In this document: in pieces, positions 60,501 through 64,000 of the stretch
Layout of the letters: every line of letters begins with the position of its first letter
Numbering within the stretch: position 1 is the stretch's first letter
Assembly: GCA_964354345.1 (NCBI GenBank)
Contig: CAYGZL010000106.1
Span: 39,176 to 103,175, forward strand
DNA: 64,000 nucleotides
From: CAYGZL01 sp964354345
GTDB taxonomy: Bacteria; Chloroflexota; Anaerolineae; Anaerolineales; UBA4823
Direction: 5' to 3'
The notes under the pieces: generated by a model
Database searches by the model: none
What the model was told of the DNA's origin: nothing
The model's input: only the letters and a program-made list of their open reading frames with translations
Made by a program: the position numbers and the translations under genes

Positions 60501-61249
60501 ATCATCTCCAGCGCCAGCGCCGAAAGGAAGGTCACCCGCAGCACTTCCATCGTAACCTGGCGATAGCGCTGGCTGGCCTTGGCGATCACACCAATCTGAG
60601 CGCGGCTGCGTCCCAGGGATTTCAGCGTCGACAACCCCTGTAGCACATCTAGAAAATAAGCGCTCAGGCGGCTTAAGGTTTGCCACTGTTTGCGGGTTAA
60701 CGCCTGGGCCAGGTTACCAATCAGAACCATAAACAGGGGGATCAACGGCGCAGTAACCAATAAAACCAGACCTGAGAGGGGATCCAATGGGAAGATAAAC
60801 AGCAAGAAAGTAAAGGGAACCAAAGCGGCCAATGCCAGTTGGGGTAGATACTGGCTCAGGTACGCCTCGAGGGCGTCGATGCCTTCGGTCAGTGTATTGA
60901 CCAGTTCGCCGGTTTTTTCTCCACGCGCATAAAGGGGGCCAAGTTTCAGGATGTGGCGGAAAACCTGCTCGCGCAAAACGGTCTTCACCTGGCAGGCGAT
61001 CGTCGCCGCGCTGGCCTCGCTGCCCCAAATCGCAGCAGCGCGCAAGAGGATGATTCCCAGGATTAAATACAGCCGGCCGGCGACCTCGGTCAAGGAGGCG
61101 CCAGCCAGGAAGACCTGGCTGATCACCCGGCTGAGGTTGCCGGCCTGGAGCACGGTCAAGACGCCTGCTGCCAGAGCAAGCCCGAGCGTCAGAACCAATC
61201 CCAGACGGCTCTCCCACGCCCGGCGGAGCAGGCGGGAGTCAATATTCAT
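57581..61249 (-). CDS. cydDC: Fused CydDC thiol-reductant ABC exporter
   Basis: This 1222-residue protein joins two complete ABC exporter halves. Residues about 1-590 resemble CydD (Walker A GRSGSGKTT, signature LSAGQAQR, Walker B LLILDEPTAHLD). Residues about 650-1222 resemble CydC (Walker A GASGAGKTT, signature LSGGERQR, Walker B LLILDEATANLD). A Gln/Pro-rich linker joins them. CydDC exports cysteine and glutathione and is needed for assembly of cytochrome bd. In most bacteria the two are separate genes. It lies 4 bases downstream of cydB, so it is cotranscribed. The start has a GC-rich context with no strong ribosome-binding site, consistent with coupling. Confidence 0.93.
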   Translation of the reverse strand: MNIDSRLLRRAWESRLGLVLTLGLALAAGVLTVLQAGNLSRVISQVFLAGASLTEVAGRLYLILGIILLRAAAIWGSEASAATIACQVKTVLREQVFRHILKLGPLYARGEKTGELVNTLTEGIDALEAYLSQYLPQLALAALVPFTFLLFIFPLDPLSGLVLLVTAPLIPLFMVLIGNLAQALTRKQWQTLSRLSAYFLDVLQGLSTLKSLGRSRAQIGVIAKASQRYRQVTMEVLRVTFLSALALEMIATLSTAMIAVEVGLRLLYGHLEFEQAFFVLLLAPEFYLPLRTLGARFHAGMSGITAATRLFQVIETPLTTRQDPNPAEINQSEQSTRVGIEFSGVHYRYPEGAAALNGVSFQVPTGQVVAVVGRSGSGKTTLANLVLGFASPDQGEILVNGVPVTRIPPETLHFQIAYVPQNPFLFYGTVADNIRLARPEASQQAVEQAAQLAVADAFIQQLPQGYDTLIGERGARLSAGQAQRLALARAFLQDAPLLILDEPTAHLDPASEAQVQEALNRLLVGRTALIIAHRLTTIATADQILVLDKGLVVQRGDHRSLLSEDGLYRELVFAYQASLQESTAISQPVGSQPVVTQPGITIDNSIAPPQDTALSPIPPGPTAPALPRARKNLELFLALVSLAAPYKSLIALAVLASLATVASGVGLMSTSAYILAAAALHPSIADLQVAIVGVRFFGIARGLFRYCERYLSHQVTFHLLERLRVTFYQALEPLAPARLSAYHSGDLLARILNDIGSLEFFYVRVLAPPITAVLAAGLACGYLTWYDGRLGLFLLATLLSAGVGIPILAHWLSRNLGERTITLQAELRTSLVDGLQGMPDLLACNQAGRQLERVARQSAELIHLQSRLARISAVQSSLLNLLASLAAWGTLILAIPLVSSGHIPGTHLAVLMLAALTSFEAVLPLPLAAQFLETNLAAARRLFEITDSSPAVVDRPDPLPLPERYTLQVNQLSFHYPDVTDNATDASRRALNGRRYALQEITFSLCAGDKLAIVGASGAGKTTLVNLLLRFWDFQAGEIRLGGQDIRNLAQEALRGRISVVGQNAFIFSATVRENLLIARPQAMQADLIAAARQAQIHDVIETLPQGYDTWIGDQGLRLSGGERQRLAIARAFLRDTPLLILDEATANLDALTEQSVWQALETLAAGRTTLVITHRLIGMEKMNEILVLDHGRIVEQGRHTQLLYQQGSYYKMWTLQHEVLD

Positions 61250-61253
61250 CGGC

Positions 61254-62285
61254 TCAATATTCGAGCGGGTCGTCCGCAGTTAATTTTTTACGGAAGAGCC
61301 GATAGCTCCAAACCTGATAGAGTAACACAAGCGGGATGAAGATGGCCGCCACGATCGCCATAACCGTCAGCGTATACGGACTGGAGGCAGTGTTGTAAAT
61401 GGTCAGATCGTTGGCTCGACCCAGGCTCGAAACCATCACGCGTGGGAACAGAATCATGAAAACGGTCGCGACAGTTAAAACAATCGTCATTGCATTCAGC
61501 AAGAATGCCCACCCATTCATACGCTTGCGGATGAAGTAACCCGTTGCAAGGAGGGCGAGCAGGCTGGTGAATGGGACGATCCCTGGGATGACGCCTGGCC
61601 GATCCAGGATATCGGTGGCAAAGTATGTGGCGATTAAAGCGCCGATCAAGATGACTACCACCGGCAGCCATACGCGTTGCGCAAGGATTTTGGCTCGTTC
61701 GGCCAGTTGTCCGGTCGTTTTTAAACTAAGATATAGCGCGCCGTAGAGCGTAAAACCGAGCACAGAAACCAGGCCACCCAACAAAGCGTAAGGGTTGAGC
61801 AGGTTGAAGAAAGTACCGGCATAGTTCATGTCCGCGTCGATCGGCACCCCATGGATCAGGTTGGCGAAGGCGACGCCCATCAGCAAAGCCGGCAACAGGC
61901 TGCCGGTGAAGATCGCCCAGTCGCAAATACTGCGCCAGCGCGGATGATCGTCCTTGCTGCGAAATTCAAAAGCAACCCCGCGCACGATCAAAGCCAGAAG
62001 CAGCAGGAAGAGCGCCAGGTAGAAACCGCTGAACAGCGTGGCATACCAGCCTGGGAAAGCGGCGAAGGTTGCCCCACCCGCCGTTAACAACCAGACTTCG
62101 TTGCCATCCCAGTGCGGACCGATCGTATTAAGCATGATCCGGCGTTTGCGATCAACGGCTTGAGCATCACGATCTTTGCTCAGGAAGGGCAGCAAAATAC
62201 CCACGCCGTAATCGAAGCCTTCCAATAAGAAAAAGCCTGTATAAAGCACAGCAATCAGGACAAACCACAAGATATTGAGAAACAT
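61254..62285 (-). CDS. cydB: Cytochrome bd ubiquinol oxidase subunit II
   Basis: This 343-residue protein has about eight transmembrane helices and the CydB hallmarks FLLEGFDYGVGILLPFL (about residues 18-34) and IGPHWDGNEVWLLTAGGATFAAFPGWYATLFSG split near 53-85. It forms a dimer with CydA in the cytoplasmic membrane and does not bind the b-type haems directly. It lies 18 bases after cydA and is part of the cyd operon. Confidence 0.95.
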   Translation of the reverse strand: MFLNILWFVLIAVLYTGFFLLEGFDYGVGILLPFLSKDRDAQAVDRKRRIMLNTIGPHWDGNEVWLLTAGGATFAAFPGWYATLFSGFYLALFLLLLALIVRGVAFEFRSKDDHPRWRSICDWAIFTGSLLPALLMGVAFANLIHGVPIDADMNYAGTFFNLLNPYALLGGLVSVLGFTLYGALYLSLKTTGQLAERAKILAQRVWLPVVVILIGALIATYFATDILDRPGVIPGIVPFTSLLALLATGYFIRKRMNGWAFLLNAMTIVLTVATVFMILFPRVMVSSLGRANDLTIYNTASSPYTLTVMAIVAAIFIPLVLLYQVWSYRLFRKKLTADDPLEY

Positions 62286-62303
62286 ATCAGTCCTCCTTCA
62301 GCC

Positions 62304-63698
62304 TTAATCCTGCACGTCTGCCAGCGAGGGGGCCGAGTCGCTTGCCTGGACAGCCGCCTGGATGATTTCAGTTGGCGCCTGACGGGCAAACTTCCGCAGC
62401 AAGTAAAGGTCGGCTGCCATGAGTAAACCATACACCAGGGTGAATAATACCAGGCTGATGAATACTTCTACAACAGAGACGGAAGGCGAGACGGCATCTT
62501 CGATCTTGAGCAAACCAAACACCACCCAGGGCGAGCGGCCAAGCTCGGTCATCAGCCAACCGGTGGTAGTCGCCAGTAAGGGCAGAGCCATCGCCCACAG
62601 GAATAAACGCAGAAAACGGGGTGGGTTTGCCAGCCGGTCTCGGATGACCAGGTACAGGGCGTAAAGCGCCAGACCCAGCATGGCAAAACCGGCGCCGACC
62701 ATGGCGCGGAATGACCAATAGGTGATGGTGATCGGTGGGATATAATTCCCTTGCCCGTATTTTTGGACATATTGATCTTGCAGGTTGTAGATACCCTCCA
62801 CCTTCCCCTCCAGGCGGTTGTAAGCCAGTAAACTTAACAGGCGTGGCAGGCGGATTGAGAATACATCCCGGCGTTGTTCCAGGTCGACGATAGTCAGTAG
62901 TGAGAACGAAGCCGGATCTTCAGATTTCCAGAGTGCTTCCGCAGCGGCCATTTTCATGGGTTGGCTGGCGATCATGTGCTGCGCCTGGCTGTGACCGTTG
63001 AGGATAATTAAGGCGACGGCGATTACACCGGTAATGGCTGCAATCTGGAAAGACCGCCGGAATAGTGAAACGTTGTTTTTCTTGATCAGATGGTAAGCGC
63101 TGATGCCCATCACGAAGAACGCGGCCGTAGTAAAGCCGGCGGCGATCGTATGGGGAAATTGCACCCACACGTTAGGATTGGTCACCAGCGCGATGAAATC
63201 GGTCATGACTGCACGCCCGTTCTCAATTTTGTACCCAACTGGTTGTTGCATGAAAGAGTTAGCGATCAATATCCACAGGGCGGAGATATTTGAACCGATG
63301 GCTACCAGCCAGATCGCCAGGTTGTGAACTCCCCTGGATAGTTTCTCCCAGCCGAAAATCCAAACGCCCAGGAAGGTTGATTCGAGGAAAAATGCCAGCA
63401 GCGCCTCAATCGCCAGCGGAGCGCCGAAGATATCGCCGACATAGCGAGAATACTCGGACCAGTTCATCCCAAATTGAAACTCCTGGACAATCCCGGTAAC
63501 CACGCCCATGGCGAAGTTGATCACAAACAGCTTGCCCCAGAACCTGGTCATCTGTTTGTAGGTTTCGTCGCCAGTGCGGACGTATAAGGTCTCCATGATG
63601 GCTACCAGAACTGAGAGACCCAGGGTCAGTGGGACGAAGAAGAAATGGTAGACGGTGGTGATTGCGAATTGCAATCGAGCGAACAGTAAAGCGTCCAT
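62304..63698 (-). CDS. cydA: Cytochrome bd ubiquinol oxidase subunit I
   Basis: This 464-residue haem-bearing subunit oxidises quinol and reduces oxygen. It shows RLQFAITTVYHFFFVPLT (residues 8-25) with the haem b595 His about 18, EALLAFFLESTFLGVWIFG (about 99-117), QFPHTIAAGFTTAAFF (about 181-196) with a haem b558 ligand His, and MVGAGFAMLG (about 329-338) with the Met ligand. The Q-loop is short, as in the CIO-like/short-Q group. The conserved GRQPW motif reads GRSPW here. It is first in the operon with a TTGACT/TATCAT promoter upstream. Confidence 0.95.
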   Translation of the reverse strand: MDALLFARLQFAITTVYHFFFVPLTLGLSVLVAIMETLYVRTGDETYKQMTRFWGKLFVINFAMGVVTGIVQEFQFGMNWSEYSRYVGDIFGAPLAIEALLAFFLESTFLGVWIFGWEKLSRGVHNLAIWLVAIGSNISALWILIANSFMQQPVGYKIENGRAVMTDFIALVTNPNVWVQFPHTIAAGFTTAAFFVMGISAYHLIKKNNVSLFRRSFQIAAITGVIAVALIILNGHSQAQHMIASQPMKMAAAEALWKSEDPASFSLLTIVDLEQRRDVFSIRLPRLLSLLAYNRLEGKVEGIYNLQDQYVQKYGQGNYIPPITITYWSFRAMVGAGFAMLGLALYALYLVIRDRLANPPRFLRLFLWAMALPLLATTTGWLMTELGRSPWVVFGLLKIEDAVSPSVSVVEVFISLVLFTLVYGLLMAADLYLLRKFARQAPTEIIQAAVQASDSAPSLADVQD

Positions 63699-63758
63699 AT
63701 GGTTTATCCTATGCCTTAATCCGAAAAATAAAAAGAAGAATTATTGGCTGATACCCTA

Positions 63759-63788
63759 ATGATAAATCCCCTGTCTGGTTATAGTCAA
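63759..63788 (-). promoter_or_regulatory. Predicted sigma70-type promoter of the cyd operon
   Basis: On the minus strand, TTGACT (63783-63788) and TATCAT (63759-63764) are spaced 18 bases, and lie about 60 bases upstream of the cydA start. An AGGA ribosome-binding site is visible before the ATG. This is the best promoter match in the window. Confidence 0.55.
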
Positions 63789-64000
63789 GTATCTTGTGCA
63801 AGAGAGGATAAATGTCATTCCGGTTTTAGCTCAGAAATATCCCTTCGCACAGCCCTTTCCAGTGCGGTCAATAGCGCCTTATTTGGTCCCAACCAAATGA
63901 ATGCGGTGTATGCTTCCTGGGAAAATTTGTTCCAGGCACTGGCTCAGGCGGCGCAATCAGAACGCCTGGTGGTAGTATTGGACGAATTCCCCTACCTGAT
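63759..64000 (+). pseudogene. 5'-damaged AAA ATPase gene, running off the window
   Basis: An open frame runs from ATG 63759 to the window edge. Its later part reads WENLFQALAQAAQ and VVVLDEFPYL, the pre-Walker-B and Walker B region of the AAA-type ATPases often found next to transposon or stress genes (DUF234-like). The Walker A motif expected about 70-80 residues before Walker B is absent, although the frame is open back to 63759. I therefore suspect a deletion or frameshift at the 5' end, or a start elsewhere. Overlap with the cyd promoter region also suggests loss of the original start. Confidence 0.45.

Overview
The window looks like a chromosomal segment of a free-living, sugar-degrading bacterium, most likely a Chloroflexota (Anaerolineae-like) species. 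That placement is an inference from gene content: large tubulin-like proteins with FHA, kinase and PP2C partners, many Gfo/Idh/MocA oxidoreductases, a fused CydDC exporter beside cytochrome bd, and lipoprotein and Tat signals. No 16S or other direct marker is present. No tRNA, rRNA, CRISPR array or insertion sequence was recognised.

Layout. 1-4207 is a Dpp/Opp-type ABC importer (end of the binding protein, two permeases, two ATPases), meeting tail to tail a large uncharacterised protein (4204-6792, minus). 7101-13055 is a MacAB-like export operon: lipoprotein adaptor, 956-aa FtsX-type permease and two ATPases, one fused to an AbrB-like domain and the other starting with an 18-bp tandem repeat. 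13105-18366 holds ThuA, two Gfo/Idh/MocA oxidoreductases, a URO-D-family protein and a lactonase. 18418-32219 is a carbohydrate block: TauE-like permease, GH29 alpha-L-fucosidase, KDPG-type aldolase, PMI-like cupin, AGE epimerase, HpaI-type aldolase, esterase-like hydrolase, KDG kinase, an ABC exporter, and rhamnulokinase with L-rhamnose isomerase. It fits breakdown of fucose- and rhamnose-rich glycans through 2-keto-3-deoxy sugar acids.

32257-51062 is the most striking part: ten same-strand genes encoding a J-domain-like/FHA protein with repeated RSxT motifs, a membrane protein, a Ser/Thr kinase fused to WD40 repeats, a degenerate PP2C with a very long coiled coil, a canonical PP2C, three membrane proteins with cytoplasmic FHA domains (one with an extracytoplasmic vWA domain), and two giant tubulin/FtsZ-like proteins. 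The first tubulin-like protein keeps the GGTGSG nucleotide loop. The second has degenerate loops and two transmembrane helices. I read this as a phospho-threonine-controlled, membrane-linked cytoskeletal system whose function is unknown.

51112-57455 (minus) carries a MetH-activation-domain protein, a sugar isomerase-like TIM barrel, two paralogous Gfo/Idh/MocA oxidoreductases, a sulfotransferase and a sulfatase-fold protein with Thr at the usual formylglycine position, interrupted by a 0.5-kb array of palindromic repeats. 57581-63698 (minus) is a cydA-cydB-cydDC operon for cytochrome bd oxidase and its assembly exporter. The right edge enters a 5'-damaged AAA-type ATPase gene.
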